A model generated the notes under the pieces. The model saw only the letters and a list, made by a program, of their open reading frames with translations. It was not told where the DNA came from and ran no database searches. Made by a program: the position numbers and the translations under genes. Source: Aplidium turbinatum (lineage: Eukaryota; Chordata; Ascidiacea; Aplousobranchia; Polyclinidae). Taken from it: 64,000 bases of DNA. The DNA lies in contig OU964924.1 in NCBI GenBank assembly GCA_918807975.1, positions 16,723,695-16,787,694 on the forward strand. The letters are read 5' to 3'. Shown one piece after another: positions 63,806 through 64,000 of the stretch. Positions within the stretch are counted from its first letter, which is position 1. Each line of letters opens with the position of its first letter.

Positions 63806-64000
63806 ACTATAGCAAGCAAGAAAAGGAAGTGGATAAAGAAGGGTGCTGCAACCAGGGAAGATGGAAGCTACAATGTTTCTTGTTTTCAGTGAAAACAGAA
63901 CTAATAGTGTCTGCCTGGTTTGTCACCAGACTGTTGCGGTTTGTAAGGAGCATAATGTTAAGAGACTAACAAAACATGCTGGTACATTTGACAAGCTATC

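Overview
This is an animal (metazoan) genomic window made almost entirely of transposable elements. I recognise no complete host gene, no rRNA and no functional tRNA gene. The mix of hAT, piggyBac, MULE-type, pogo-type and TA-target DNA transposons, LINEs (CR1-like, R2/NeSL-like and endonuclease-RT types), tRNA-derived SINEs, a BEL/Pao relic and an LTR with a tRNA-Pro primer site suggests a marine invertebrate or basal chordate. I cannot name the species.

The layout becomes clear once terminal inverted repeats (TIRs) are paired with target-site duplications (TSDs). Bases 1-5610 are flank with a LINE relic, a small hAT, a motif array and unrecognised AT-rich DNA. Nearly all the rest (5619-63081) lies inside one old hAT element, H. 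H has 15-bp TIRs and an identical ACTTAGAA on both sides. Its minus-strand transposase is scattered in three pieces at 62285-62700, 47750-48124 and 5619-5851. The gaps are filled by two large nests. Nest J (6578-47749, also hAT) holds everything from 6.6 to 47.7 kb. Nest K (48130-62284) is an element I cannot classify, with ~0.7-kb inverted repeats and a broken gene for a TE-dispersed hypothetical protein. K was itself split by a 10.1-kb piggyBac (51631-61739, TTAA target), and the piggyBac carries a 4-kb foldback palindrome that was hit by another hAT.

Inside J, in order: a hAT MITE, a CR1-like LINE, an LTR fragment, J's own transposase tail, a hammerhead ribozyme, an R2/NeSL-like LINE with a pogo insertion, a hAT with a nested hAT MITE, a BEL/Pao relic split by a TA-target element, a TAGG-ended 8-bp-TSD element (M) carrying four inserts, a hAT (E) with its own transposase, two opposite copies (A, B) of a CAKGGGCTC-ended hAT-like family plus a sister copy (D), and four-deep nesting at 39.4-41.0 kb.

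The most unusual signal is spread over the whole window. The words TAGCCTA, TAGGCTA and TAGGCCTA are far too common. Where two copies of the same repeat, or a reading frame, can be compared, these words replace a plain TA. One such 5-bp insertion is the only visible break near the end of the CR1-like LINE reading frame. This is the pattern expected of excision footprints from a TA-targeting transposon with GGC...GCC ends, or of an unknown micro-insertion process.
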